Assembly: GCA_030448105.1 (NCBI GenBank)
Contig: JAUJNP010000017.1
Coordinates: forward strand, 1-62,605
DNA from: Acidimicrobiales bacterium
GTDB taxonomy: Bacteria; Actinomycetota; Acidimicrobiia; Acidimicrobiales; Iamiaceae
DNA length: 62,605 nucleotides
Direction of reading: 5' to 3'
Shown one piece after another: positions 27,142-36,440 of this stretch (its first letter is position 1; every line of letters begins with the position of its first letter). The position numbers were made by a program, and so were the translations under genes. The notes beneath the pieces were generated by a model. The model saw only the letters and a program-made list of their open reading frames with translations, was not told the origin of the DNA and searched no databases.

Positions 27142-28563
27142 TCAGCCGTCGAGGCGCTCGAAGAGGTCGATGTACTCCAGGAGGTGCCGGGAGGCGAGGA
27201 ACCGGTCACGTACCCGCTCGCGGGCGCCGGCGCCGAGGCGCTCGGCCCTCGGCGGGTCGGCCAGCAGGCCGGCCACGGCGGTGCCGTAGGCGTCGAGGTC
27301 GGCGGCGTCGTCGAGCAGCACGCCGGTCTCGCCGTCGCTGATCTGGTCCTGGATGCCACCGATGCGGCTGGCCACCACGGGACGGCCCTTCCACATGGCC
27401 TCGGCCACGGTGAGGCCGAAGCCCTCGGCCAGGCTCTTCTGCACCACCACCGCGGCCCGCCGCTGGAGGGCGTTCACCATGGCCGCGTTCTCCTCGCTGT
27501 CGGCCATGGGCAGGGCGGCCAGGTGGATGCGCGACCGGTCCGCCTCCCCCAGCGCCTCCCAGGCGGCGGTGGCCTCGGCCAGCACCTCTGCTCCCTCCGG
27601 GTCGTCCGAAACGGCCGCCACCTCCGGGCCGGCGTAGACCAGGTGGGCGCCGCTGCTGGCGGGGACGTGCTCGGCGAAGCCGGCGATGACGCCCACCGGG
27701 TCCTTCAACCGGTCCCATCGCGACACCTGGGTGACGATGGGCGCCCCGGCCGGCACCGGCGCCACCTCGGTGATCGACGCTCGGCGGTTGACCCGTCCCG
27801 GCGTGCCGTCCTCCCGGGTGAAGCGGGCGGGGGCGGTGGGCTCGGCGTCGGACAACCCGGTGGTGGCGAGGATGGCGTCCACGTCGTCGTCCGGGAGGTC
27901 CTGGTTCTTGGCCGAGAAGGCATCGATGGAGGGGGCGATCACCTCGACCTTGGCGTCGTCGAGGTCCTCCCACACGAACGCCTCCCGGGAGAACACGTAG
28001 GCGTCGGCCGGCGCCACGTGCGGTCGCAGGAAGTCCCACGCCCCTCGCATCAGGTCGTTGGGCTGGTCGAGGCCCACGTGGCAGCGCCACACCACCCGGG
28101 CGCCGGCGTCGATCAGCGGTTGGCACAGGCCGGCCGGTTGGGGATCGTGCACGATGACGATGTCGCCCGGACTCACCAGCCCGGAGAGCTCGGCGGCGGC
28201 ACCGGCCAGCGCCTCCTCGTACACCTGCTGCTCGGCCGGCCCCAGCTCACCGCCGTCGCCGGGGCTGCCGTGCAGGTGGTTGTGGAGGCGCTTGGTGATG
28301 CGGAAGAACGCGGGGTTGCCGCCGATGGTCAACCAGCGGGCGTCGACGCCCGCGCCCCGGGCGTAGGCCAGCAGCGACTGGAGCATCTCGGCCACGCCCC
28401 CTCCGCGGGCGGTGGAGTTGATGTTCCACACCGCCCGGCCGGCGAGGCGCTCGGTGGCGGCGGCGCCCCGGTCGAGGAACTGGCGGCCCACCTCGGCGGC
28501 CAGGACCTCCTGGAAGCGGTCGGGGGCGAGGGAGGCGACGGGTACCTCGGTCAGTTCGGCCAT
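27142..28563 (-). CDS. GT4 glycosyltransferase, trehalose synthase (TreT)-like
   Basis: This 473-residue two-Rossmann-domain (GT-B) transferase resembles TreT/trehalose phosphorylase. The N-terminal signature is VWNINSTARGGGVAEMLQSL, followed by WLTIGGNPAFFRITKRLHNH and the acceptor-loop VHDPQPAGL. The C-terminal nucleotide-sugar domain has TQVSRWDRLKDPVGVIAGF, KSLAEGFGLTVAEAMWKGRPV and GGIQDQISDGETG. TreT-type enzymes join an NDP-glucose and glucose to make trehalose, a stress solute. The exact donor and acceptor cannot be read from sequence. It follows truA in the same direction by 23 bp. Confidence 0.82.
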   Translation of the reverse strand: MAELTEVPVASLAPDRFQEVLAAEVGRQFLDRGAAATERLAGRAVWNINSTARGGGVAEMLQSLLAYARGAGVDARWLTIGGNPAFFRITKRLHNHLHGSPGDGGELGPAEQQVYEEALAGAAAELSGLVSPGDIVIVHDPQPAGLCQPLIDAGARVVWRCHVGLDQPNDLMRGAWDFLRPHVAPADAYVFSREAFVWEDLDDAKVEVIAPSIDAFSAKNQDLPDDDVDAILATTGLSDAEPTAPARFTREDGTPGRVNRRASITEVAPVPAGAPIVTQVSRWDRLKDPVGVIAGFAEHVPASSGAHLVYAGPEVAAVSDDPEGAEVLAEATAAWEALGEADRSRIHLAALPMADSEENAAMVNALQRRAAVVVQKSLAEGFGLTVAEAMWKGRPVVASRIGGIQDQISDGETGVLLDDAADLDAYGTAVAGLLADPPRAERLGAGARERVRDRFLASRHLLEYIDLFERLDG

Positions 28564-28586
28564 GGCCCCCTCCTACCCCTTCGCGG

Positions 28587-29408
28587 TCACGAGCTCCACC
28601 CGTCATAGCGCACGGTCAACAGGGTGAGCCCGTGGGGCGGGGCCAGGTCGCCGGCGGCGCCCCGGTCGCGGCTGCGGATGATGGTCGCCACCTCCCCGGC
28701 CCGCATTCGCCCGGCCCCCACCGCCACCATGGTCCCCACCACGCTGCGCACCATCTGGTGGCAGAACGACGAGGCCTCGATCTCGAAGCGGAGCACCCCG
28801 TCGCCGTCGTCGGTCCAGGTCGCCTCCCGCACCCGTCGCACCAGGGACGCCGGTTCGCCCCCGCTGCCCTTGGGCCGGCGGCAGAACGCCGAGAAGTCGT
28901 GCTCGCCCACGAACGGGTCACAGGCGAGGGCCATCGGCCACAGGTCGAGGGGCCGTTCGACGTGCCAGGCGAAACCGGCCCGGAAGGGGTCGGGGTCGGG
29001 CCGGTTGAGCACGAGGTAGCGGTACCTGCGGGCATTGGCCGAGAACCGGGCGTCGAAGTCGGGGGCCACCACCGCCGGGTCGCGCACGGCCACCGCCGGT
29101 CGGCAGAGGTGGTTCACCGACCGGGCCAGACCGTCGAGGTCGAGGCCCTCGGCCCGGGCGTCGAAGGTGACCACCTGGCCCTGGGCGTGCACCCCGGTGT
29201 CGGTGCGCCCGGCGCAGGTGAGCTCCACCCGGTGGCCCAGCACCCGGCCGATCGCCTCGCCGAGGGTCCCGCCGACGGTGCGGACCCCGGCGTTGACGGC
29301 GAAGCCGTGGAACCCGGCCCCGTCGTAGGCCACCGTGAGCCGGACCCGCACCGTCGGCCCCTGCGGGGCCACCGGCCCCGGGTCGGCGGGCGGCTCGAAG
29401 AGCGTCAC
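28587..29408 (-). CDS. truA: tRNA pseudouridine(38-40) synthase TruA
   Basis: This 273-residue TruA starts at GTG 29408. The catalytic Asp lies in CAGRTDTGVHAQGQVVTF. RRYRYLVLNRPDP, EHDFSAFCRRPKG and FCHQMVRSVVGTMVAVGAG complete the family pattern. TruA modifies positions 38-40 of the anticodon arm. It is divergent from the YjbR-like gene with 52 bp between starts. In many actinobacteria truA follows rplQ directly, and here one plus-strand gene intervenes. Confidence 0.95.
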   Translation of the reverse strand: MTLFEPPADPGPVAPQGPTVRVRLTVAYDGAGFHGFAVNAGVRTVGGTLGEAIGRVLGHRVELTCAGRTDTGVHAQGQVVTFDARAEGLDLDGLARSVNHLCRPAVAVRDPAVVAPDFDARFSANARRYRYLVLNRPDPDPFRAGFAWHVERPLDLWPMALACDPFVGEHDFSAFCRRPKGSGGEPASLVRRVREATWTDDGDGVLRFEIEASSFCHQMVRSVVGTMVAVGAGRMRAGEVATIIRSRDRGAAGDLAPPHGLTLLTVRYDGWSS

Positions 29409-29460
29409 GGCGCCCGAAGTTACGCCCCCTCCCCGCGCCGGGGTCGGCCAGACTGGCCCG

Positions 29461-29823
29461 GTGAAGGGCGACGAGGAGCCGCTGAGCCGGGTGCGGCGCA
29501 TCTGCCTGGGCCTGCCCGAGGTCACCGAGCGGTTGAGCCACGGCACCCCCACCTGGTTCGTGCGGGGGAAGAAGACCTTCGTCATGTACCTCGACGACCA
29601 CCACGGCGACGGGCGCCTCGCCCTGTGGTGCGCGGCGCCGCCGGGCGTGCAGGCCCAGCTCACCGAGGAGGAGCCCGACCGGTTCTTCGTGCCGCCGTAT
29701 GTGGGCGGGCGGGGCTGGCTGGGTGTCCGCCTCGACCGGGAACCCGACTGGGGCGAGATCGAGGGCATCGCCACCGACGCCTACAAGGTGGTGGCCCCCA
29801 AGGCCCTCATCGCCAAGCTCTGA
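29461..29823 (+). CDS. MmcQ/YjbR-like protein
   Basis: This 120-residue protein starts at GTG 29461 and belongs to the MmcQ/YjbR family (CyaY-like double-wing fold). RRICLGLPEVTERLSHGTPT and WFVRGKKTFVMYLDDHHGD at the N-terminus and GWLGVRLDREPDWGEIEGIA toward the end fit. The function of the family is not established; DNA binding has been proposed for some members. A CAGACT box 6 nt upstream of the start suggests leaderless transcription. It converges with rplQ, 18 bp apart. Confidence 0.85.
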   Translation: MKGDEEPLSRVRRICLGLPEVTERLSHGTPTWFVRGKKTFVMYLDDHHGDGRLALWCAAPPGVQAQLTEEEPDRFFVPPYVGGRGWLGVRLDREPDWGEIEGIATDAYKVVAPKALIAKL

Positions 29824-29841
29824 TCTGCACGGGGGCTGCGG

Positions 29842-30213
29842 CTACACCAGCTCGATCCGGGCCATGGGGGCGTTGTCGCCGTGGCGGGGACCGAGCTTGA
29901 GGATGCGGGTGTAGCCGCCGTTGCGGTCGGCGTAGCGGGGGCCGATCTCGTCGAACAGCTTGGCCGCCATCTCCTTGTCACCCAGGTAGGACACGACCTG
30001 GCGGTGCCGGTGCAGGCGCGACTCCGGGTCGAGGTGGGCCTTGCGGGCCTTGGTGATCACCTTCTCGGCTATCGGTCGCAGCGCCTTGGCCTTGGCCTCG
30101 GTGGTGACGATCCCCTCGGCGGCGACGAGCGACGCCACCAGGTTGGCCATCATCAGGCGCTGGTGGGCGGCGTCACCGCCGAAGCGGCGGGACTTGCGGG
30201 GGGTGGCCGGCAC
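29842..30213 (-). CDS. rplQ: 50S ribosomal protein L17
   Basis: This 123-residue L17 is the last gene of the alpha cluster. PRKSRRFGGDAAHQRLMMAN and EGIVTTEAKAKALRPIAEKV are diagnostic, and GGYTRILKLGPRHGDNAPMA closes the fold. Three bases separate it from rpoA. No long actinobacterial C-terminal tail is present. Confidence 0.97.
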   Translation of the reverse strand: MPATPRKSRRFGGDAAHQRLMMANLVASLVAAEGIVTTEAKAKALRPIAEKVITKARKAHLDPESRLHRHRQVVSYLGDKEMAAKLFDEIGPRYADRNGGYTRILKLGPRHGDNAPMARIELV

Positions 30214-30216
30214 CGC

Positions 30217-31155
30217 TCAGTCCCGTCCCCGCAGCGACAGGCCCCGCTCGTCGAGCTTGACGATCACCTCGTCGAGGGACTTCTGGCCGAAGTTGGTGAT
30301 GGCCAGCAGGTCGTCCTCGCTCTTGCGCAGCAGCTCGCCGACGGTGTTCACCTGGGCCCGCTTGAGGCAGTTGCGGGGGCGCTCGGACAGGTCGAGGTCC
30401 TCGATGGCGAGGTCGAGGTCGGGCGAGCCGGCGGCGCTGGTGGCGGTCTCACCCAGCTCGAGGCCCTGAGGGTCCTCGCTCATCTCGGCCACCAGCCCCA
30501 CCAGGGCCCGGAGGGTCTCACCCGCCGATGCCAGCGCCTCACGAGGCGAGATGGAGCCGTCGGTCTCGATGTCGAGCACGAGGCGGTCGTAGTTGGTGTC
30601 CATCTCCACCCGGGTGGGCTCGATGTCGAAGGTGACGCGGCGCACCGGGGAGAAGATCGAGTCCACCGGGATGATGCCGATGGTGGCCGAGTCCTTGTTG
30701 CGGTCGGCCGACACGTAGCCCCGGCCGCGGGCGACGGTGATGTCGATGGCCAACCGGCCCCTGCCGTTGAGGGTGGCGATGTGCAGGCCCCGGTTCAGGA
30801 TCTCCACATCGGCGGTGGTGGAGATGTCGGCCGCGGTGACCTCGGTGGGGCCGCGGGCGTCGAGGCGCAGGGTGACGGGCTCGTCGGACTCGCAGGTGAG
30901 CACCAGGTCCTTCAGGTTGAGGATGACGTCGGTGACGTCCTCGACCACGCCGGCGATGGTGTCGAACTCGTGGAGGGCCTCGTCGAAGCGCACCGAGGTG
31001 ACCGCCGCCCCCGGGATCGACGACAGGAGGGTGCGACGCAGAGAGTTCCCGATGGTGTGCCCGAAGCCCGGCTCGAGGGGGCTGATGGCGAACCGCTGGC
31101 GGTTGCCCTCGCCCTCGGCGAGCGCCTCCACCGTCGGCCGTTGGATGACCAGCAT
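30217..31155 (-). CDS. rpoA: RNA polymerase alpha subunit
   Basis: The 312-residue alpha subunit is complete. The N-terminal dimerisation domain shows PLEPGFGHTIGNSLRRTLLS and GRGYVSADRN. The C-terminal domain (from about 235) shows LDLSERPRNCLKRAQVNTVG and NFGQKSLDEVIVKLDERGL, the helix-hairpin-helix that binds UP elements and activators. It lies between rpsD and rplQ as in the standard alpha operon. Confidence 0.98.
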   Translation of the reverse strand: MLVIQRPTVEALAEGEGNRQRFAISPLEPGFGHTIGNSLRRTLLSSIPGAAVTSVRFDEALHEFDTIAGVVEDVTDVILNLKDLVLTCESDEPVTLRLDARGPTEVTAADISTTADVEILNRGLHIATLNGRGRLAIDITVARGRGYVSADRNKDSATIGIIPVDSIFSPVRRVTFDIEPTRVEMDTNYDRLVLDIETDGSISPREALASAGETLRALVGLVAEMSEDPQGLELGETATSAAGSPDLDLAIEDLDLSERPRNCLKRAQVNTVGELLRKSEDDLLAITNFGQKSLDEVIVKLDERGLSLRGRD

Positions 31156-31200
31156 GAGATGCCTTCCTGAGAGACCGCCCGTGGGAGCGATCGACGACGA

Positions 31201-31827
31201 TTACTTGGAGTAGAGCTCGACGATGAGCTGCTCACGCACGGGCACGTCGATGTGCTCGCGCATCGGCAGGTCGCGCACGGTGGCTGCGAAGCCGCCGTCG
31301 CCGCCCTCCAGCCAGGGGGGCATCTGGCGGTCGAGGGTGTCGAGGTTGTGGCGCACCACGATCATGGCCCTGGCCTTGTCCCGCAGCTCCACCACGTCGC
31401 CCTTGCGGACCTGGTAGCTCGGGATGGTGACCCGGCGGCCGTTGACGGACACGTGGCCGTGGCGCACGAACTGGCGGGACTGGGCCCGGCTGGAGCCCCA
31501 CCCGGCTCGGTAGGCGACGTTGTCGAGGCGCTGCTCGAGCATCCGCAGCAGGTTCTCGCCGGTGACGCCCGACTGGCGGTTCGCCTCCACGTAGAGGTTG
31601 CGGAACTGCTTCTCCATCAGGCCGTAGATGCGGCGAGCCTTCTGCTTCTCGCGCAGCTGCATCAGGTACTCCGACCCCTGGCGCTGGCGGGCCCGGCCGT
31701 GCTCACCGGGCGGGTACGGCCGCCGCTCGATCGGGCACTTCATGGTGTCGCACTTGGCGCCCTTCAGGTACAGCTTCATGCGCTCACGCCGGCAGAGCCG
31801 GCAGACGGGACCGGTGTAGCGGGCCAT
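31201..31827 (-). CDS. rpsD: 30S ribosomal protein S4 (zinc form)
   Basis: This 208-residue S4 starts at ATG 31827. It keeps four N-terminal zinc-type cysteines (C9, C12, C26, C31 in CRLC and CDTMKC). The S4 RNA-binding domain is RLDNVAYRAGWGSSRAQSRQ and VRHGHVSVNGRRVTIPSYQV. S4 is a primary 16S rRNA binder and often the autoregulator of the alpha operon. Its start shares a base with the rpsK stop. A 45-bp gap separates it from rpoA. Confidence 0.97.
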   Translation of the reverse strand: MARYTGPVCRLCRRERMKLYLKGAKCDTMKCPIERRPYPPGEHGRARQRQGSEYLMQLREKQKARRIYGLMEKQFRNLYVEANRQSGVTGENLLRMLEQRLDNVAYRAGWGSSRAQSRQFVRHGHVSVNGRRVTIPSYQVRKGDVVELRDKARAMIVVRHNLDTLDRQMPPWLEGGDGGFAATVRDLPMREHIDVPVREQLIVELYSK

Positions 31828-32225
31828 CAGACACGCCTCCGCTTCGGGGGGCGGCACCCGTTGTGGGGCACGGGGGTGACGTCCTTGATGCCGGTGACCT
31901 CGATGCCGGTGCTCTGCAGCGACCGCACCGCCGTCTCCCGGCCCGAGCCGGGACCCTTCACCACCACGTCGACCTTGCGCACGCCGTGCTCCATGGCCCG
32001 CCGGGCGCACTGCTCGGCTGCCATCTGAGCGGCGAAGGGGGTGGACTTGCGGGAGCCCTTGAACCCGACGTTGCCGGCCGACGCCCAGGCCAGCACGTTG
32101 CCCTCCTGGTCGGAGATGGCGACGATCGTGTTGTTGAACGAGCTCTTGATGTGGGCCACCCCGTAGGTGACGTTCTTGCGCTCGCGCTTGCGAGGGCGGC
32201 GGCCGCCCGGCTTCGGCTTGGCCAT
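31827..32225 (-). CDS. rpsK: 30S ribosomal protein S11
   Basis: This 132-residue S11 starts at ATG 32225, sharing one base with the rpsM stop. [38 protein letters not shown] and [17 protein letters not shown] are typical and full length. Confidence 0.97.
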   Translation of the reverse strand: MAKPKPGGRRPRKRERKNVTYGVAHIKSSFNNTIVAISDQEGNVLAWASAGNVGFKGSRKSTPFAAQMAAEQCARRAMEHGVRKVDVVVKGPGSGRETAVRSLQSTGIEVTGIKDVTPVPHNGCRPPKRRRV

Positions 32226-32602
32226 TACTTGCGGACCTTCTTCTTGCCGGCGACGGTCTTCTTGGGACCCTTGCGGGTGCGGGCGTTGGTGTGGGTGCGC
32301 TGACCGTGCACGGGCAGACCCTTGCGGTGGCGCAGGCCCTGGTAGCAGCCGATCTCCATCTTGCGCTTGATGTCCTGCTGGACGTCGCGCTTGAGGTCGC
32401 CCTCGACCTTGAGGTTGGAGTCGATCCAGCCGCGGATGCGGTTGACCTCCTCGTCGGTGAGGTCGCGCACCCGGGTGTCGGGGTCTATGTCGGTCGCCCC
32501 GCAGATCTGCTGGGCGGAGGTGCGGCCGATGCCGAACACGTAGGTAAGGGCGATCTCGAGCCGCTTCTCGCGGGGGATGTCGACGCCGGCGATGCGTGCC
32601 AT
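32225..32602 (-). CDS. rpsM: 30S ribosomal protein S13
   Basis: This 125-residue S13 starts [40 protein letters not shown] and [20 protein letters not shown] are conserved. The lysine-rich tail ([12 protein letters not shown]) contacts P-site tRNA. Nine bases separate it from rpmJ upstream. Confidence 0.97.
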   Translation of the reverse strand: MARIAGVDIPREKRLEIALTYVFGIGRTSAQQICGATDIDPDTRVRDLTDEEVNRIRGWIDSNLKVEGDLKRDVQQDIKRKMEIGCYQGLRHRKGLPVHGQRTHTNARTRKGPKKTVAGKKKVRK

Positions 32603-32611
32603 GGGTTCCTC

Positions 32612-32725
32612 TCAGCCCTGCCGCTGCTTGTGGCGGGGGTTCTGGCAGATCACCTGCACGCGCCCGTGGCGGCGGATGATCTTGCACTTCTCACAGATGG
32701 GCTTGACGCTGGGACGGACCTTCAT
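32612..32725 (-). CDS. rpmJ: 50S ribosomal protein L36 (zinc form)
   Basis: This 37-residue protein starts [20 protein letters not shown] and retains the zinc ligands (CEKC, a third Cys and a His in [11 protein letters not shown]). The zinc-binding form is the type usually encoded between infA and rpsM, as here. Confidence 0.96.
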   Translation of the reverse strand: MKVRPSVKPICEKCKIIRRHGRVQVICQNPRHKQRQG

Positions 32726-32732
32726 CGGGGGC

Positions 32733-32957
32733 TCACTTGTAGCGGTAGGTGATGCGGCCGCGGGAGAGGTCGTAGGGAGTGAGCTCGACCTGGACGCGGT
32801 CTCCGGGGAGGATCCTGATGTAGTGCATGCGCATCTTCCCGGAGATGTGGGCGAGCACCTTGTGGCCGTTCTCGAGCTCCACCCGGAACATGGCGTTGGG
32901 CAGCGGCTCGACCACCGTGCCCTCGAGCACGATCGCGTCTTCCTTGGGCTTGGGCAG
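32733..32957 (-). CDS. infA: Translation initiation factor IF-1, apparent CTG start
   Basis: The 74-residue IF-1 is an S1-like OB-fold protein that binds the ribosomal A site during initiation. [40 protein letters not shown] and RITYRYK are diagnostic. The codon where family members have their initiator Met is CTG (32957-32955), exactly 7 nt after AGGAG (32965-32969). No ATG, GTG or TTG lies in frame near it. The frame is open further upstream, but that part shows no family similarity. Either CTG is the true start or ATG has been misread. Confidence 0.9.
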   Translation of the reverse strand: MPKPKEDAIVLEGTVVEPLPNAMFRVELENGHKVLAHISGKMRMHYIRILPGDRVQVELTPYDLSRGRITYRYK

Positions 32958-33088
32958 GGGAGAACTCCTGAGGACGACCGGGGGGACAGCTGACCGGGGG
33001 GCGACGCGCGGACGCAACCCGCCACCGAGGCGAAGGGTGATGCTACCGGGGCGCACCCCGCCCGGCCAACTCGCTGAGCGGGCAACGG

Positions 33089-33853
33089 CTAGAGCCGGGT
33101 GAGGATCTCGGGACCGTCGTCGGTGACGGCGACTGTGTGCTCGGTGTGGGCCGCTCGCGACCCGTCGGCGGTGACCACGCTCCAGCCGTCGTCGAGCACG
33201 GCGGTGACGGCCGAACCGGCGCAGACCATGGGCTCCACCGCCAGCACGTTGCCCGCCCGCAGGCGCAGGCCGGTGCCGGCCCGGCCGTGGTTGGGCACGC
33301 TCGGCTCCTCGTGCATGGCGGTGCCGATCCCGTGGCCGGTGTACTCGCGGACCACGGTGAACCCCGCCCCCTGGGCCACGCCGGAGACGGCCGCCCCGAG
33401 GTCGCCGAGCCGGCCGCCGTCGACCATGGTTGCGATGGCGGCGTCGAGGGCGAGCTCGGCCACCTCGATCAGGCGCTGGTCCTCGGGCGCCACCGATCCC
33501 ACCGGCGCGGTGAAGGCAGCGTCGCCGTGCCAGCCGTCGACGACCGCGCCGCAGTCCACCGACACGATGTCGCCCTCGTCGAGCACGACGTCGGACGAGG
33601 GGATCCCGTGCACGATCACCTCGTTGGGCGACGCGCAGATCACCGCCGGGTAGCCGTGGTAGCCGAGGAAGTTCGACGTGGCGCCCCGGCGCTCCAGCAC
33701 CTCCCGACCGATGCCGTCGAGGGTGGCGGTGCTGACCCCGGGCGCGATGGCAGCCCGGATGCGCTCGTGCATCTCGGCCACCACCTGGCCGGCCCGGCGC
33801 ATGGCGGCCAGCTCCGCCGGCCGGCGCTGGGGGATCCCGCGGGCGAGCAGCAT
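33089..33853 (-). CDS. map: Methionine aminopeptidase (type I)
   Basis: This 254-residue MetAP removes N-terminal Met. The five metal ligands are visible: Asp in [17 protein letters not shown] (two), His in [20 protein letters not shown], Glu in [10 protein letters not shown] and Glu in [20 protein letters not shown] 33853 overlaps the adk stop by one base. It sits in the standard secY-adk-map-infA order. Confidence 0.97.
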   Translation of the reverse strand: MLLARGIPQRRPAELAAMRRAGQVVAEMHERIRAAIAPGVSTATLDGIGREVLERRGATSNFLGYHGYPAVICASPNEVIVHGIPSSDVVLDEGDIVSVDCGAVVDGWHGDAAFTAPVGSVAPEDQRLIEVAELALDAAIATMVDGGRLGDLGAAVSGVAQGAGFTVVREYTGHGIGTAMHEEPSVPNHGRAGTGLRLRAGNVLAVEPMVCAGSAVTAVLDDGWSVVTADGSRAAHTEHTVAVTDDGPEILTRL

Positions 33854-34554
33854 CAGGTGGCCCCCGGCCCGGCCGCCCCGCTGGCGGCCCTGGCCGCCGC
33901 CACCCGCTCGTCCACTACGGTCACCAGCCGGGCGGCCACCTCGTCGGTCGAGCCGAGCCCGTCCACCTCCACCAGCAGTCCCCGCTCGGCGTACCAGGCG
34001 ATGACGGGGGCCGTCTCGCGGTCGTAGAGGTCGAGGCGGCGGCGCACCGCTTCCTCGGTGTCGTCGTCGCGCTGGACCACGTCGCCTCCGCAGTTGTCGC
34101 AGTGCCAGGGGTACTTCGGGGGGTCCGCCACCGAGTAGATGGCGCCGCAGTCGAGGCAGGAACGCCGGCTGGCGATCCGCTCGATCACCACCTCGGGCGC
34201 CACCTGGAGGTCGGCCACCAGGTCGAGGGGCGCGGCCCGGGTGATCTCGGCCAGGGCCTCGGCCTGGGGCACCGTACGGGGGAACCCGTCGAGCACGAAC
34301 CCCCGCCGGGTGGTGCCGCCCTGGTTGAGGCGCTCGTCGACCACGCCCACCATCACCTCGTCGGGGAGCAGGTCGCCGGCGTCCATGTAGGCCTTGGCCC
34401 GCAGGCCGAACTCCGTGCCCTCCTTCACCGCTAGGCGCAGCATGTCGCCGGTGGAGATGTGAGGGACCACGTAGTGACGGGCCAGGCGGCCGCACTGGGT
34501 GCCCTTGCCCGCCCCCTGTCGCCCCAGCATCACCATGCGCACCCCGGAGATCAC
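33853..34554 (-). CDS. adk: Adenylate kinase, long zinc-lid form
   Basis: This 233-residue enzyme interconverts AMP, ATP and ADP. The P-loop reads [11 protein letters not shown], with an Arg where most have Pro-Pro. [14 protein letters not shown] and [15 protein letters not shown] are AMP-site motifs. The lid carries a Cys4 zinc site (CLDCGAIYS and CDNCGG), which most actinobacterial short-form kinases lack. Start is GTG 34554 (GAGG 5 nt upstream); ATG 34536 is possible. A short Ala/Gly-rich tail follows the core. Confidence 0.95.
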   Translation of the reverse strand: MISGVRMVMLGRQGAGKGTQCGRLARHYVVPHISTGDMLRLAVKEGTEFGLRAKAYMDAGDLLPDEVMVGVVDERLNQGGTTRRGFVLDGFPRTVPQAEALAEITRAAPLDLVADLQVAPEVVIERIASRRSCLDCGAIYSVADPPKYPWHCDNCGGDVVQRDDDTEEAVRRRLDLYDRETAPVIAWYAERGLLVEVDGLGSTDEVAARLVTVVDERVAAARAASGAAGPGAT

Positions 34555-34564
34555 CGGGACCTCG

Positions 34565-35917
34565 TCACGACTTCAAGAAGCCCTCGTAGTTGCGCATCAT
34601 GAGCTGGCTGTCGATCTGCTTCATGGTCTCGAGGGCGACGCCCACCGCGATGAGGATCGAGATGCCGAAGAACCCGAGCTGGGTGCCCGTCTGGCCGCCC
34701 ACCGCCCGTCCCAGGATGAACGCCGGGATGAGGGCGATGGCGGCGATGAACAGCGCGCCGGGGAGGGTGATGCGGTTGAGGATCCTGCCGAGGTAGCGCT
34801 CGGTCTGGGGGCCGGGGCGGATGCCGGGGATGAAGCCGCCCTGCTTGCGGATCTGGTCGGCCTGGCGGTGCGGGTCGAACTGGATGGCGGTGTAGAAGTA
34901 GGCGAAGCCGATGATGAGCAGGCCGTAGGTGATCAGGTAGAAGACGCTGGTGCCCCGCACGAAGTGATCGTCGATGAACTTCTGGGCGCTGTAGGCCCAG
35001 TTGCCGCCCTGGTCGCCGGCGGGCTGCTCCACCGGCAGCACCTGGGACAGGATGATCGGCAGGTAGAGCACCGAGCTGGCGAAGATGATGGGGATGACGC
35101 CCGAGCTGTTCACCTTGAGGGGGATGTAGGTGCTCTGGCCGCCGTACATGCGGCGGCCGACCACCCGCTTGGCGAACTGCACGGGGATCCGGCGTTGGCC
35201 CTGCTCCATGAACACGATGGCCACCATGACCGCGGTGAACATGGCGATGATCAACACCATGGCCACCGTGCCCTCCGAGGCGTTGACCGCGCCGAAGTTG
35301 GCGGGGAGCTGGCTGACCACCGAGGCGAAGATGAGCAGCGACATGCCGTTGCCGATCCCCCGCTGGGTGATGAGCTCGCCCATCCACATGAGCAGGGCGG
35401 TGCCGGCGGTGAGGGTGACGACCACCAGCAGCACGCGGGGGATGTTGAACTTCCCGGCGAAGAGGTCCGTGTTGGTGGGGTTGCCGCCGCTGAAGCCGCC
35501 GCCGCCGTTGTGGAACAAGAAGGTGAGGCCGGTGGACTGCATGATGGCGATGGCCACCGTGAGGTAGCGGGTCCACTGGGTGATCTTGCGCTGCCCCACC
35601 GCGCCCTGCTCCTGCCACTGCTCGAGCTTGGGGATCACCACCGCCAGGATCTGCATGATGATCGACGAGGTGATGTACGGCATGATCCCGAGGGCGAACA
35701 CCGCGAACTGGGTGATGGCCCCACCGGAGAAGAGCTGCAGGAACCCGAGCACGCCGCCGTTCTCGGCCTGCTTCTGGAGCTCCTTGAGGGCGCCCACGTC
35801 GATGCCGGGCACCGGGATGTGGGCGCCGAACCGGTAGAGCAGCAGCATGAACAAGGTGAACGCGATCTTGTTGCGCAGATCGGGCACCTTGAACATGTTC
35901 TTCATGCTCGACAGCAC
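34565..35917 (-). CDS. secY: Preprotein translocase subunit SecY
   Basis: This 450-residue pore subunit of the Sec translocon has about ten transmembrane helices. Start is GTG 35917, with AGGAG 7 nt upstream. FRVPDLRNKI-like N-terminus (KVPDLRNKIAFT), the plug region after GGAITQFAVFALGIMPYITS, GQSTYIPLKVNSSGVIPIIF and GGFIPGIRPGPQTERYLGRI are conserved. It lies between rplO and adk. Confidence 0.98.
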   Translation of the reverse strand: MLSSMKNMFKVPDLRNKIAFTLFMLLLYRFGAHIPVPGIDVGALKELQKQAENGGVLGFLQLFSGGAITQFAVFALGIMPYITSSIIMQILAVVIPKLEQWQEQGAVGQRKITQWTRYLTVAIAIMQSTGLTFLFHNGGGGFSGGNPTNTDLFAGKFNIPRVLLVVVTLTAGTALLMWMGELITQRGIGNGMSLLIFASVVSQLPANFGAVNASEGTVAMVLIIAMFTAVMVAIVFMEQGQRRIPVQFAKRVVGRRMYGGQSTYIPLKVNSSGVIPIIFASSVLYLPIILSQVLPVEQPAGDQGGNWAYSAQKFIDDHFVRGTSVFYLITYGLLIIGFAYFYTAIQFDPHRQADQIRKQGGFIPGIRPGPQTERYLGRILNRITLPGALFIAAIALIPAFILGRAVGGQTGTQLGFFGISILIAVGVALETMKQIDSQLMMRNYEGFLKS

Positions 35918-35952
35918 GGCGAAGCTCCTGGGGCTGGACCGGCGGGCCGGCG

Positions 35953-36440
35953 CTAGCGGTTGGTGAGGTGGTTGCCCTTGGCCGGTGGCCGGCGCTCGCC
36001 CCACGGGAGGGGAAGGGTCTCCACCGTACCGCCCGCGCCGGTGATGGCTGCCTCGGCCGTGGCGGAGAAGCGGTGGGCCACCACGGTGACGGCCCGGTCG
36101 AGCTCGCCCCGACCGAGCACCTTCACCAGCGCACCCTTGTGCACCAGGCCCCGCGCGTGCAGGGCGCCAGGGTCGACGCGGTCGAGGCCGGTGGCGGCGA
36201 TGGTGTCGAGGTTGACGGCCTGGTACTCGACCCGGAACGGGTTCTTGAAGCCCTTGAGCTTCGGCACCCGCATGTGCAAGGGCATCTGGCCGCCCTCGAA
36301 GTTGGCCGGCACCTGGCCGCGGGCCGATTGGCCCTTCATGCCCCGGCCCGCGGTCTTGCCCCGACGCCCGGCGATGCCCCGGCCCACCCGCCGCTTGCGG
36401 GTGTTGGAGCCGGGGCGGGCTTGAGGTCGTGGAGCTTCAC
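35953..36440 (-). CDS. rplO: 50S ribosomal protein L15 (one-base frameshift near 5' end)
   Basis: The expected start is GTG 36440, overlapping the rpmD stop (GTGA), and gives VKLHDLKPAP in one frame. The rest of L15 (VGRGIAGRRGKTAGRGMKGQ through ERRPPAKGNHLTNR) is in another frame. Restoring one C in the C-run at 36412-36415 yields the family sequence KLHDLKPAPGSNTRKRRVGRG without a break. This is almost certainly a sequencing deletion, because L15 without its N-terminus would lose conserved rRNA contacts. It belongs to the spc order rpsE-rpmD-rplO-secY. Confidence 0.92.
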
